From NCBI GenBank assembly GCA_001599595.1, contig BCHH01000009.1, positions 112,099 to 176,098 of the forward strand: a stretch of 64,000 bases of DNA. Direction: 5' to 3'. A model generated the notes under the pieces. It worked only from the letters and a program-made list of their open reading frames with translations. It did no database searches and was not told the origin of the DNA. Below, in pieces: positions 31,015 to 44,036 of the stretch. This DNA comes from Beverwykella pulmonaria. Taxonomy: Eukaryota; Ascomycota; Dothideomycetes; Pleosporales; Melanommataceae. Each line of letters starts with the position of its first letter. Position 1 is the stretch's first letter. Made by a program: the position numbers and the translations under genes.

Positions 31015-31920
31015 CTACTTCGGCCATGTTCGTCTCTTCATCCCAGAAGCGTTGCACGGCCTTCTTATGCGCCGGCTTCCGGACACAGCTGCTTCTCTCT
31101 GCGCAACCCATCCCACCTCCTGCCGCCCCTCAATTTTCTGCTTGGTAGGCTTCGACTTAGGGCCTTTTGCCGCAAACTGACCAAACTCCTGCAGAAGTCC
31201 ACGGAATCTACCCTTTTTGGCTGCCAGCGCTGGTGGACGGGCGACCCACACGGGCTGCTCGTGCGGATATTCACATGGCATCTCACGAGGGCGGCTATGG
31301 CCGGCTCTGGGGAAGAACAGGTTGTCTCTCGCATTACACATGTGCTTGCCGCAATCGACTTTAGAGTCCACGGCAAAGCAATGGCCGCAAAAACCTGGCT
31401 AGTCCGTCGTTATCCACGATAACGACACAGTAGAATGCCAGATGCACATTCTCGAAGCATCGACTCGTCGTTGGGTCCGACTTGCAAATTAGGCAGTGGT
31501 GCAGCCGCTTGTATGCAGGAAGGGCCACGATGTTGAGCGTGCCGAAATCGAGGTTAGCCCAATTTAAAGATAGGCAAAGCAGGCTAGGGTAAGGCATAAT
31601 GTCAATTTAGTAAAATGTTTATAGAACCCGTTGCTCTTCAGCATTGGACTCGAATAAGGTAGGAAGTCGACGATGAAGTTGACCTCATCCTGGAGCAGAT
31701 TGTTTCCCTCTTCATCAACCTTTTGCTTGCTGTCATCTTCCTATGGGTATTCCACCTCCTGCATATCCAGAGAGTCGGCGAAGTCAGACATCATCAGAGT
31801 TTCGCCCGTACCGCAGTCGAGCAATCGCCGGGCGGCATATAAAGGCGTATTGAAGTCTTGTGTCTCGAAATGGGTTCCTCACACGGGCGAACACAGGTCT
31901 TCATAACACTTCCGCCTCAT
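31015..31920 (-). pseudogene. Probable decayed unknown gene
   Basis: Reading the minus strand across frames gives protein-like blocks in a sensible order: LLDCGTGETLMMSDFADSLD, then after a TAG DEEGNNLLQDEVNFIVDF. After a stop and frame change come LPAYKRLHHCLICKSDP and FYCVVIVDNDGL, then VDCGKHMCNARDNLFFP and MPCEYPHEQPVWVARPP. Cysteine pairs (CLIC, CGKHMC) hint at a zinc-binding protein. At least one in-frame stop (near 31741) and two frame changes are seen; introns could explain some but not the TAG. Family unknown. Confidence 0.45.
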
Positions 31921-32819
31921 GAACTTATTAGACTGCATATGTTAATGTTCTTGCGTGTTGCCGCCGGTTCGAAGATTTCTACTGTATGGGTTGAAGGTTT
32001 TTGGGGAAATGGGTCCATATAGCAAGGATACAATGGAGACCTTGTCTTCGACGTCTTGGAAAATTAATAACGCCATTCTAGAGAGATAATTTAGAAAATA
32101 GATTTCCGCAAAGATACACCCTAACCGAAGCCTTCCATTGACGAGAATTTCCAATGTACATGTACACGATACAGGTTTGGGATTTAGTGATAGTTTGGTA
32201 ACTTGCAAGTCACCGGGTAGGAAACAGTCGCTTGCTAGTTACAATAAAATGATATGTGCAACTGTAAACAGAAGCGTGGAGGACAGAGTGTCAAGATCTG
32301 TCTTCTGTATGATGTATGTACAGCTGATATATATGACGGACTGATTAGTCAGTGGCACATCTACGTGACGGTATGGTATCCTGGGCTTATAGCAACACAG
32401 TAAGCTTCTCGAAGTAGATTGTAAAATAGGCATATCGGGTAAAAAAACCTATCCGAGACGAGATACGTAGAGATACGCACGGGTGCGATCCAATAGTCAC
32501 GAATGAATGCTCACCATCCAAGGAAGGCAGAATTGAATCATGGATAGAAGAACAGAGATAGATCAGTTCTCGAAGTGGTGAAGATGTACAAAGTTGAATG
32601 ATGTCTACGGGCAGTGGGATACACCACAAAGTCCAGGGAAACTCTATCTGGCATTCGTGGTAATAGAGGAGAGGAGTCTTTGGAGATGAGGGTGTTGTGC
32701 AGAATTGATTGATGTTCGCAGCGTACGATCCGAAGGGCAAAGGGATGATCGTAGCAAAATGACTCTTCTTGATGATAGAAGAATACCGATTTCCTTGGCG
32801 ATAAGAGCGCTACGCAGAA
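31921..32819. other. Repeat-bearing AT-rich stretch
   Basis: Holds the second copy of the dispersed repeat (32316-32400). No gene supported. Confidence 0.45.
32316..32400. repeat. Dispersed repeat, copy 2
   Basis: Same orientation as 19128-19212; shares ATGTACAGCTGATATATA, GACGGACTG and ACGTGACGGTA with scattered transitions. Confidence 0.75.
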
Positions 32820-33158
32820 TTACTTCTTGCACTTCCTCTTCTCCTCCGCTGCTGCTTCTTTCTTCCTCGCCAGGGTAGCCATGAGAAGCTGAGCTTGTAA
32901 CCCTTTGACTTTCATCACTGCTGCGGCAGGCGCTTCCTCTTTCTTTTCCAACACAAGCACAAGAGACTTCGGCACGAATGATCCGGTGAAAGTAGGATTT
33001 GCCCTGGTATCGACTGCATTTGACTTCTGGGGAACGTATGCAGCTTTTTTAGGCAGACCCACAAAAGCGTTTTCCTCGTCCAGTTCGAGTAAAGGAGTCC
33101 CGAAGGTTTGCGTGCTTAATTTTGAGGCTAGTGTTTTCTTGCCCTTTGCTTTGCTTTG
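32820..33158 (-). CDS. Possible 3' exon of a lysine-rich hypothetical protein
   Basis: A 112-codon open segment runs from an acceptor-like CTTATAG (33159-33165) to a TAA. The sequence is lysine- and alanine-rich, with LASKLSTQTFGTPLLELDEE, YVPQKSNAVDTRANPTFTG and the basic C-terminal ARKKEAAAEEKRKCKK. The 5' exon was not found; the frame just upstream is closed by TAG unless that is the acceptor. Codon composition looks coding, but it could be a relic. Confidence 0.4.
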   Translation of the reverse strand, partial: QSKAKGKKTLASKLSTQTFGTPLLELDEENAFVGLPKKAAYVPQKSNAVDTRANPTFTGSFVPKSLVLVLEKKEEAPAAAVMKVKGLQAQLLMATLARKKEAAAEEKRKCKK

Positions 33159-34646
33159 CTATAAGTGCGTACGAACCAATACGCTACTTTCCCATAGCCT
33201 AAGTCATCTTAAGGAACTTCTGTGGTCTTGTATCTTCAGCAATTCTTGAAGCTCACAGCGGAAGCGAAGAAACGGGGTTGAGGTAGACAAAGCAACATTT
33301 GAAATTCTCGAAGGGCGAATCCTCTCGACGCTATAATTGTGACGACACCTGGAGATGTTGCATTCTTTCACTTTATATATCTGTTTCCAAGGAAACTTTG
33401 ACGAAATCAGATGGTGGTGTCTCAAGAACCGCAGACAAGCCAATATAAAATCATCACCTCCACCAAACTTTCTACAAACATGCTCGCCCTGGCTCGCATC
33501 CCCCTCAGCTACACGCGAATAAACTCAATCATTTCTCAACTACAATATACACCTTAATCAACAGACATATCAACTACGATACAACGAAGATGCTCCTTCT
33601 AGATCTTATTGCGATGTGTCCTACATGTCCCACTAATGCCGATTCTAGTTAGTTTCCCCGACATGGGTATATATAGTCCCGTGCGGGCTATCAGTTCGTC
33701 ACGGCTTTCACACTCCTTAAATACACATCGATTCTTTAGATGATTGACTTCCTCCACCATACGTGACGAATGGACGCCTCTACAGCCACTGGAGAAGGGA
33801 AGAAATCATTGACACACGTCTTTAATGTCTAAAATACTAGTATCCCATCATCGGCTTTGCATTCAAACACATTGAGGAAACACGATATAATGCAACAAAG
33901 ATACGGAAAAGCACACCAAATCATCTCATCCACCGACTCATTAGTACTTGCAGCCTTATTAGCGCCATTCCTCTTCAAAAGCAAGCATTTCTGTTAATCC
34001 CTTCTTGACATATCTAACATCCTATGCTACTTCCCGCTCTTCTTGATAGAGATGGAAGGGGAATGCTTGGCTACATCACTTCCGGGTTTAAGCTTCCCCG
34101 AAAAACATTCTGGTTGAGGAGATTGGATTTAGTTGACATGTATATATATAATTTCTTGCCTTTCAGTTCATAAATGCGGGGTACGTAGACTGTATGGGGA
34201 TGCTAAAAAGTAGGACGATTCAGGATGTTTGCAGTCCCCACTTCCCGAACCACACCTGCACTTTCCGATATACAAACTAAGACAAAATTGTCCTCTTCAC
34301 AGGCACTAACAGCTTCCAAGGGGGCACTTCGGGAAACTCAGACACTCGGCGTGGTTGTCAACCAATCGGAGGATATGTGCCTTGCACGATCGCCCCTGTT
34401 CTCCGCGCCCGCATGTTTTCCCCGCATCGACTAACGCTGTCACGATCCAAAATCCACGCCGTCATCTCGGTATACTCTCCACCGAGCGCACCTCAAATTT
34501 CTGGACGGCAATTAACAGTGGAAGATGTTAGGAGCGCTCGCATATATAACCTCGGATGGTGTGCAACACTTCCCTTGCGAACTGGTTAAGGACGGAATAC
34601 TCCTCGAAGTTCTTTGAACTGCAGGATATTGCTCAATAACGCCAGT
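33159..34646. other. AT-rich intergenic; GH78 promoter at its end
   Basis: No supported gene. A TATATAA box at 34543-34549 lies about 100 bp before the GH78 start codon. Confidence 0.5.
34543..34549 (+). promoter_or_regulatory. Putative TATA box of the GH78 gene
   Basis: TATATAA located 98 bp upstream of the ATG at 34647, a plausible distance for a fungal core promoter. Confidence 0.5.
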
Positions 34647-36873
34647 ATGAACCTTGTACTACTGTTTCTCGTTGTATTTCTTGCTGTGCTGTCGTCAGCT
34701 ATCCCTTACGAAGAATACATACTCGCGCCTAGTTCAAGGACATTGTACCCAGTCTCTGTCCACAGCTCCAACGGAACGGTCAGCAACCCAGAAAGCCTCA
34801 CGACCTCACCTGGCAGTTCCGTCTTCCAAGATGACGCTGCTACAGCATACGACTTTGGAAACAACATCGCGGGCGTCGTGACCCTGACAATTGGATCAGT
34901 CTCAGACTCAAATCAATATATCGGCGTCACGTTTTCAGAAAGCTCTCTATGGGTATCCAATAAATCCTGCGATGCTACTGCCGATGCAGGAAAAGATGAA
35001 ACTCTCTGGTTCAAGCTGGATGGACCTGGGAGATACACAGCGCCTCGAGAGAAAGAGCGCGGAGGTTTTAGGTACATGACACTGGTGCACAATACAACTG
35101 GAAGCGTGGAAGTTACTGGGGCTGAGGTCCACTTCACTGCCATGCCTCACTGGGAAGATGATGCAATTCGCAATTACACTGGCTACTTCCATTCAGATGG
35201 TAAGTCAACATCTATTCAAATCACCACAAGGCTAATTCGCTTTAGACGATCTTCTCAATCGTATTTGGTATGCAGGAGCATACACAAATCAGCTCTGTAC
35301 AATCGATCCGAATCACGGCGACGCTTTGATACATATTTTCCAAATCAACTCTTCAGTATCAGATGCAACAAATGTAACGTGGTATAATAATTATACGATT
35401 GCCAATGGGTCATCTGCTTTGGTTGATGGTGCAAAGCGGGACAGAATCGTGTGGGCCGGAGGTGACCATCAATTTTCCACCTCTACATAGATATGGCTTT
35501 CTAACAGAAGACATACAGATATGTCGATTGCTGTCCCTGGTGTCGTGGTCTCCACGAATGATGTTATTACGATCGAGAATTCTCTAAACTCTCTATTCGA
35601 CATCCAGAACCGCACAAGCGGGCAGCTACCATACGCTGGTCGGCCGTTCCCCACAGCGGTGTCGTTTACTTACCATCTCTATACTTTGATCGGGGTTGCG
35701 GACCACTATTTGTACACAGTAAAGCTTAGCCACCTGTTACTCACTATTTCTCACTAATGTTCGTTAGGGAAATATTGAATATTTAGCGTCGCTCTGGGAT
35801 CAGTGGAAACTCGCCTTGAGCTTCTCATTAAGCTTCATCGATGAAAGTGGTTTGATGAATGTCACATCATCGGCCGATTGGCTTAGATTTGGAATGGGTG
35901 GTCATAACATTGAAGTAAGTTTGGATGGCGTGGCAGCCTATCGGTTCGAGACATGTTCTGATCATCTTAGGCGAATTCGATCCTTTATTACACAATTAAT
36001 CAGGGCATCATTCTTGCTGAAGCCCTGAACGACACAGAGCCAATTTCCTCTTGGCAAACAACTGCCGACATTATCAAATCCGCCGCCAATGCGCTTCTCT
36101 GGAACGAAACAGCAGGCATGTACATCGACAACGAGACCACAACCCTTATGCCTCAAGATGGAAATTCTTGGGCCGTAGTATCTAACCTCACCCTCAACGC
36201 TTCCCAAGCCGAGTCCATCAGCGCCAACCTAGTCAACCGCTGGACTCCTTACGGTGCCCCCGCCCTCGAAGCTGCAGATGCCATTTCCCCCTTCATCTCA
36301 GGCTTCGAACTCCAAACCCATTTTCTCGCGAACAACGCCACTGCTGCTCTCGACCTGATGAGACTGCAATGGGGTTTCATGCTGGACGATCCACGTATGA
36401 CGAATTCTACCTTCATAGAGGGATATTCGTCCACTGGAGAGCTTCACTACGCGCCTTACCTCAACGACGCTCGCATATCGCATGCCCATGGATGGGCCAC
36501 CGGACCGACATCCTCGCTCACTTCGTACGTTGCCGGTATCCAGCTTCTCAGTGCGGGAGGTAAAACTTGGCATATAGCCCCTGAGCTCGGAGACCTCAAG
36601 CTTGCGGATGCTGGATTTAGCACTAGTCTTGGGTTTTTTGCTGCAAAGACCCAGATCAGTGATGATGGTTGGCAGATCGACTTCGAAACTCCTGAAGGTA
36701 CCAATGGCGAAGTCAAGTTCCCGCCAACGTCATGCGTAGGACAGGTATTGCTTCAAGAAATAAATGGGAGGTGTGCAGATATTGCGATAGATGTTACGAA
36801 GGCCAGTGTTGGACAAGTCAAGGTTGTAGGGGTTGCAGGTGGAAAGTGGAAGGCGAAATTTATCTGTGATTGA
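34647..36873 (+). CDS. Secreted GH78-like alpha-L-rhamnosidase
   Basis: Five exons (34647-35199, 35246-35461, 35519-35718, 35768-35914, 35971-36873) join in frame to 672 residues; introns are 46-57 bp with GTAAGT-type donors, except intron 2 (GTGACC). Residues 1-18 are a signal peptide. A beta-sandwich region follows (YDFGNNIAGVVTL, GGFRYMTLVH). The (alpha/alpha)6-barrel region contains RDRIVWAGDMSIAVP, where the Asp matches the conserved acidic W-x-GD position of GH78. NRTSGQLPYAGRPFP and MLDDPRMTNSTFIEGYSS come later, and HAHGWATGPTSSLTSYVAGI carries the conserved SHGW-like His. Many N-glycosylation sites fit an extracellular enzyme releasing L-rhamnose from plant polysaccharides or glycosides. 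Some fungal homologues are annotated only as GH78-like, so substrate is not certain. Confidence 0.88.
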
Positions 36874-37257
36874 TATCTGAAAAAATCGATTCAAGAACTG
36901 ATCGTCACTAATGTATGGATTGCATGCCCTATATGGAGCACGATGAAACCTGATGAGATGTGTAATGAAGATTTTGGGATCGAGCAACACCTGTGCGTGA
37001 AAAATATAGCGATATCAGGTAAGGAGCTGTAGTGCTTCTGCCTCAGGGAAAGCCATCATTTTCACAGTTTCTCATGACTCTTCCCTCTTCCCTCTTATGT
37101 AAATTTGTCCTCACTTGTCAAGCGCCTTAATCTACATCCCAGATGAACAAGTGGCTATACCAAGTAATAACAGGTAGCAAAGGCACGTTCTCAGCCTTGC
37201 CGCAACCATCAGAAACTCTAGTGGCATCACTTCGGATAATAAGAATACTAACCAGCA
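36874..37257. other. Intergenic between GH78 and NLR relic
   Basis: Nothing recognisable. Confidence 0.4.
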
Positions 37258-40200
37258 TGCCAGATCCAACTTCCATCATGGGCTCTATCAGCGCGTGGAT
37301 CCACCTTGCTGAGAAAATACATGAGACATTTATTTATAAAATGATGATCCACACTGCATTGGAGACCTGGGCGATGAGGTAGTTGCAATTGGTCATATTC
37401 TGGGGAGCTTGAGATTGTTACTAGAGAATGATAGGAAGTGCGGTGTTCTGAGGCATCAGACAAGCTACTTGGGCCAACATTTTTGATATTCATGCATTCT
37501 CACGAACTTCGATTCTTTTCTTCGCAGTAAATGGGTGCCAGAAGAGGCTCAGCTGCATCCACCAAAAGCTTGAACATCTCTTTCCTCTCAAACCAAAACA
37601 GAATGTCTGGGGTCGACTCAAATGGCCTCTAGAGAAGAATGACACTACTTAACAGGTTGTTGTTCTTCATTTCTATGCAAAAATCTTCCACTTTATTGCT
37701 AATCTTGAGGGGTTGCATGTTGATTTTGTTGCTTGCTTTGTCTCTTCATTTGAACATGACGTCAACCCTAGGTCGACACTATCGTTATCGCAGCAAAATG
37801 GTTTTGAAAAGATCCAGTACCGATTCTACCAGGAGGGAACTGCGTAAAACTAGGTCAATATAGATCTACTAGCGGACCTGGGAGAGATCTATGAACTCGT
37901 GGAAAGATCACATCAAATTTTGTGACTCTCAAGATTGTCAACGACAACACGAGCAAAATTACTCAACACACTCAAGAGATATCTACGGTACTTAATATGG
38001 TCACCAATACCATGACCAAAACAGCTCAAAGTCTCAGATTATCTTACGGTATTCCACATAATTGATGCTAGTAGCTATTAGGGATGGACAGAGAGAAATT
38101 ACTGGAAATGTTGCTGCCTCTGCCTTGTCAGGACTGTCATCTTGATCTCCCACTCCAATGCATGGAAGACGTAGGCCAGTGGTTTATAGAAACCCCAAAT
38201 CCATCAAATGAAAGAATGGGTTCGCCCACAACGGTGCTGTTTGGTGCAATGACACGTCTGGAGTTGGGAAAACATACCTTGCGTATTATAACCCTATTAT
38301 GACCCTGCGATGACATCTTACTATAGATATAGCTCTGTAATCATTGATAGCCTGGGAGATCGTGACACCGAAGAAGCTGACCAGACATTGTACTTCTATT
38401 TTGATTATAAGTAGAAGTCGGACCAGACGCCTTTGAATATCATCTGGGCGTTTCTATATCAACTACTCTACACGTATGCCGACGTAACTTCCGATTCTAC
38501 TCTACTCTATCGTAAATTTGTGACGGAGGAAACTCAGCCCAGCTAGAAAGAGTCGAAGTCCATTTTCATAAGTATCTGTAATAGCTCTCATATATCAATA
38601 TACACTATCTTAGATGCCTTGGATGAATGTGACGCAATCTCACATTGTGGCCCAGTTGTCCGGTTGATTATAAATGTTATGAATTTTAGAGCGCGGCTTC
38701 TTTGTGGTTAGCCGCCTTATCCAACAGGTATTCATGAACTATTCCGCGATTCGATTCAAGCGATCATTGGAGTATCAGATGGAGATGTAAAGAGCCTTCG
38801 TCCTGGATAAAATTACTCGTTCCCCTCGGATTTTGATAATCGACGACGCGCTGCAAGCAGAAATTGCCAACTCTATCACATCTGAAGTACATAGAATGTA
38901 AGGTCTTATTATCGCTCTTTGACTAAACTAGTTGCTATGTGCTGACTCAAGTATCTCTAGGCCCCTGCTCCCAGTCCTGTAAATCAACGACGTAGTCAGA
39001 CAGACGAACAAAATTCAAGTCAGAAGGACTCAAGTTTCTTACCGTTGGCCTCCATGAAGCCCTTTCTAGATTATTGATAGGATCAAAATTCAGCATCCAC
39101 AGAGCCAAACACGAGCTAAGTTGGCCCTATAAATTCTGATGTGGCTTTCGACAGCGAAACTGCCCCTCACGGTTGCGGAGCTTCAACATGTAATAGCAAC
39201 GAGCCCGGTCCATGAAAATCTTAATGTAATTACGAGTCCAACTTTCTCCGTTGAATGTTGCATCAGACTCATCGTAATTGACAGAAGAAGCCCCTTGTTC
39301 GACTTGTACATTTGCCCCTGAACAACTTTCTACAGTAGCACCAGTACAAGCTTTTCGCCCGTCCACGCGGGCGACTGACTGTGTCATGAATTTCTTATCT
39401 GCCTTTGGTTTCCTTGAGTAGATTCAAACAATGCAGTATCACACTGCACTCCAAGTGGCCCGTTTTAGGAGATACCACCGACTATTGGGGGTTACACACT
39501 GCCGCATCACAACCAATAAGCGCGGATCTTTTTAGTGCTATCTGGCTATTCTGTAACTCGGCGCAGCTTTAAATTTCTGATTCAAGGTTGCTACACACCT
39601 AGGCTGGGATTGGTTCTAATCGCATGTCTGGTATTGAGGTGGCGACTCCGCTTCGTAGAGTGATCTAATGCAAAGTTTCTGTGAACATATAGACGCCTTT
39701 TATTTGGCTATTATTTACAATCTTTATGACTTATTTGAGGAGTGTCTACCGAACTCGCTGACCCAAGTCATCGTCCAGACTCTGGAGGTCGCTCTCCACT
39801 AATGTTGGCGACTCAACTGTGCCGTCAGAACTTTGTGTTACTGCTCTGGATCGTGAAAAATACGAAAATCAAACACTTCGACAAGAATAAAGGCCACTCT
39901 TTATAATGCAGGGCACATTATGGAATTTTCACGTGTTGCCAACTTCAACTCTAAAAGACCCATCCCAGCTTCTATGTCGGAATGTTCCAAAAAATCCCAA
40001 AAAAATCGCGAGCTGGTATAACTGTTCCTCAAACACCACCTAGTTTAGACCTGGGTAAATCATATCAGGCTTCTATCTGTCGTAGCAGAGCTAGGAGACC
40101 CGCATTTCATTTGCAACGTTCGTAGATTGAAGCTGAATACTAGCTCAATCTAGTCCATCATCGCGAATAGGAACTGCTACGAGAATTCATTTCCAGAGAA

Positions 40201-40640
40201 GATTTCGAGCCATCGAGCTCTTCCTACTACACGGGGCGTTGTGATAAATTCAAGACTATCACGTACAGCTGACTCATATTCCTACATAAGGAAAGATAAT
40301 AAATTGATATTTTGGATTCACTTCTTGGACTAAGACGGCCGTTTCGATCCACTAGATTGGTGTGCCATTCAATGGGCTAAAGCTCGGACCGATGATATTG
40401 AGGTTGGTTGGATGTGAGTCAAGGATGACTCGTAGATGAACTGGAAGTGTTTCCTCCGGGGTATACTTGAAACCCATTACATCTCGCTCAAAATTGCTGA
40501 CAACAAGGGGGACGGCTTATTCTACTACTTGGCGATGTTAGGGAGAGCGGACCATATTGAATGTCTGTTACAGCACGGTGGTGGCTTATTCTGGTACATA
40601 TGTGTGCATATGGGTCAGTATGTAAATGTGTGACTGCGAG
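37258..40640 (+). pseudogene. Ruined NACHT-ankyrin (NLR-like) gene
   Basis: In fragments on the plus strand the blocks follow the order of a fungal NLR. Near 37258 MPDPTSIMGSISAWIHLAEKI is the usual N-terminal helix. Near 37560-37640 comes the LKPK..WGRLKWPLEKND block. Near 38084 MDREKLLEMLLPLPCQD is the linker before NACHT. Near 38340-38380 VIIDSLGDRD and TLYFYFDYK appear. ILDALDECD near 38612 is the Walker B region. LAMLGRADHIECLLQHGGG near 40530 is one ankyrin repeat. The P-loop near 38250 is changed (MTRLELGKHT in place of GxxGxGKT). Many stops and frameshifts and an AT-rich composition indicate long decay, possibly by repeat-induced mutation. Such proteins act in nonself recognition in fungi; this copy cannot. 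Confidence 0.72.
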
Positions 40641-40699
40641 GTTATAACGTACCGAGTCAGTCTTCATTTTGGCTGCGAGTGGCATTAGCTAATTGTGAA

Positions 40700-43600
40700 G
40701 CAGAAAATTATTCTAAGATGTCTTATCGGGCCTTATTCCAAGATGTATACCGCCGAACATGAAACCATTCCTTCACCCCACATTCTCACATCATCTTAGG
40801 CTTGTGTGTTAAAAGCAATCCTCACGATGCCCCGGCAGTTCTCACAGTATCCTAAACCCAATGCTCGTTCCATCCCCCATCCCGAGTTCTGACAAATGGT
40901 TAGAGGGAAGTCTCGATAAGCTCCCCATCCTGAAACCAACTCTAGACCAAATCCAAAGCCACAAATAGACGGCAGTTGAAGGAGCGGCCCGCAACGTGAC
41001 CCATGGTATCCCTGACCGGCGATACTTGGGATTGACCTTGTCAATAGGAAAGCATATTTTCAGCGGGCCCGCGGAGTTGGGTATTTAAGATATTCACCAA
41101 AGTTTCCCCAAATATCAACGTCAAAACCAACTGAGAGATAATTAGAAAGATACGATGCTAGGTCGTAGAGCGGTGAGGCTAGCAAGGTCACAAGACCGTA
41201 CCCGCCGACCGACCCACCACACCCACTACCATTCATTGACTTCGTATTCCCGCCCCTCACAGCATCCGGTGCTGCTCTCCGCCCGCTAACCCCCCTCAAG
41301 CAATACGACCGACGCACCTCTTTGTTGAAACACCTCACCAAACCCTCTAACCCGCCCACATCGATCATGGCGCAAAGGAAAGACCCAGCAACTGCGGTCG
41401 GGACGTCCAAAAACCCAGAACCTAAACCTTGTCGGCGGCGGCACGATGTCAAGGTTTGCGGGCCACGAGTCAATCGGGGGGATGGATAGAGTTTGACGTG
41501 CCTTGCTGCATGCGCACATGGCGAACCGAAACGACATGACATGGCTGCAGACGGACGGGGATGGAGAAGCGCGATGTGTGATGGGCGTTTTTTGCACGTG
41601 CGTCAGTGCTTGGTGGAAGGATGGCGGGGTTGATGTTGAGGTTCGGGTCGGTCTCAGGGCTGCCGATCGGCCCAGAAACTCCAAGGCATGCAAGCCGAAG
41701 AAACCTCATGGCAGCCAGTGCTTGACCGCTGCTCACGAATAACGCAAGAGCGGCCCGTGAGTGGTTCTGTTCTGCTTTAATCCTTCCAACCGCTCCTTCG
41801 TCGTCGTCGTCATTGTCGTCGTCGTCGTCGCTGCCAGCTGCCGAATGAACGAACACCCACCGCCATGCGTTGCTCGCCCCTTCCTACTCACCTCCCCCAA
41901 ATATAGACCCCGAGGATACACATTACCGGCCGATCTTGCACCAAAGCATCAAGAAACCTCGGGGATAACCTTCCAACCCAGCAGATGCTGTAAAAGACAG
42001 GCGAATTAATTCCGCGCTGGCTGCGTCCCAGCACGAGCGATCGGCCCGCAGAACCAGTGGTGCTGTGCGCGGGAAGGGGAAGCACGCAGCCGCCTCGCCG
42101 TCTACCGTCGTGGCCTTCGATCCACGTCGCCGGGCTTTGCACCCTAACTTCCACTGTGGCCAAAAGCTTGCGGTGCCGACCGGAACCGCGTTCCCTTCCT
42201 CTCGCTGAAACTCCAGTCCCCACAAGCCCCTGCCCCCATGTCAGCCACGCCTGCTCACGCAACGCAGGCGCCCGAGTCATGATAACAAAAAAGTTCCTTC
42301 GCTTTCTGCTGGGTTGCGTTTGTGTTGCGTCTGCTGCCTGCGTCGTCGTGCATGTTCGTTTCGCCTCTCCAATTTTATCTCCCATCCCATTCCATCTCCC
42401 GTCCACGTTTCTGCCATCCACACCCGACAACTCGGGCGCGAAATGACTGGGCACACGTACACATACTGTATTTGCAATTGACCGCTGTCAGACCGCTCCT
42501 TCACCTCCTCTCCTCCTCATCAATCACATACACATGGCATCCGCATAGCTCCACACACCCGAACATCGGGGCCAAACAAGGTGCAAATGAACATAGTCAT
42601 CCGACCGCCATCCGCCATCGTGGCCTCAAAAGGTTAAAAATGCATGCGCTTTGTAAAAGCAATTTCAGCTTCATTTGGACCCATTTTGCCACCACTGCAA
42701 CGCCCGATGCATGCATGCGTTGCTGCGCTGCGCTGCAGGCATACCCGACTGGAGGGCGGGCGCATCTTGAATTTTGCCAGAAGCCATAATCGCAGTAGTC
42801 GCCATAACCGTTGCAGCTCCTGACGCGAAGTGCGATGAGGCTGAAGTAGGTAGGTACATACACGAAAGAGTCCCGGTGGTGTGGTCCGACGGCTGGCAAG
42901 AATGGGCAGGTCGCCGACTGATTTGGTATGCGCGCTCCTGAGGCGGACTTCATATTCGTTCGCACGACCAGACAGGGATCAAAGCGACCTCCAAATGTGC
43001 GCAGAACGAGGCTTGATTTACGGAAGTGGGTATACGTTCTTGTATTATATGCCTACGACACACCAATTCGGACACCGAGAGGTTGGCTCCTCGCAACAGC
43101 ACAACTGGCTGCTTGCCTCAAACCCCCGCACACACTGACTGCCCTTACAAAGACGCCGTGTTGAACTTTGAAACGCCACCAGCAACCAGAAGCAAAAAGT
43201 AGCAAACGTGTCGTCCTTCCAGCCGCCGCCGGAGGTCCTAACGTGCAGGTCCGTAACAAAAACCAACATGCATGGATTGGAGAAACTGTCCCCAGACATA
43301 CGTGGCCGCCCCCTCTCCAAAAAATAAAAATAAAAATAAAATAAGGTCGCCGGGTACCTCTCAAGCAGAACACGCTCAAGCGGTCGACGTGAAATGCTCC
43401 ATGCAGTCATTCACGACCTGCGCTGAAGAGCTGAGCCGAAGCAAACACCCAACAGAGCAATATTGAATCGAAAGGGCTGTTGAGACAGGAACGTAAAAAG
43501 AACCCCACTCGCATAAAACGCATTTTCGTTCCGTAATGGCGAAGACAGATTGGCAGAGACTGACAGGCGAAGAATAGAAGCAAGGTATCGACATTGAGGA

Positions 43601-44036
43601 AAATGCTCACCCGAAATAAGACAGAACGCCGCGCAGTGTGCAGTCACCCAAACTAACTCCATTTTGGTCCCACGCAATCATGCGCCATTAAGGCAGAAAG
43701 GAAAAAAGGATGTGTGAATTATCGGGGAGATATGATGGCCGTTGTCTTGCATTGTGCTTGCTTTTATCGCTCCCTTTTGCACGACCAAGCCTCACAAGCA
43801 AAATGCTGGAGGTTGAGGTAGCGGGCAAATCGTGTTCAGTGATGATACGTCAATTTGCAGATGCTTCAAAAGGGGCGTAAGGATGGGATGAGAAGGCCGG
43901 TACCGTACGAGGTTGATCGCAGACTGAACTGGAAATGGGGACGCGCAGTCGAGATTGGGAAGCGAAGAGACGCTGGCGCAGCCTGGAAAGTGGTCTTGTC
44001 CCAGTCTTACAGCAGTATGAGCGAAACTGGCATTGC
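40700..44036. other. Gene-poor stretch with a TCG microsatellite
   Basis: From about 41 kb composition becomes GC-balanced and many overlapping open frames appear on both strands, but none has recognisable domains or a supporting intron structure. A (TCG)n run lies at about 41798-41831. I cannot support a gene. Confidence 0.45.

Noticed and set aside
41060..43610. Many 60-190 codon frames on both strands
   Set aside because: They overlap each other, have no domain or plausible splice chain, and reflect GC-rich composition.
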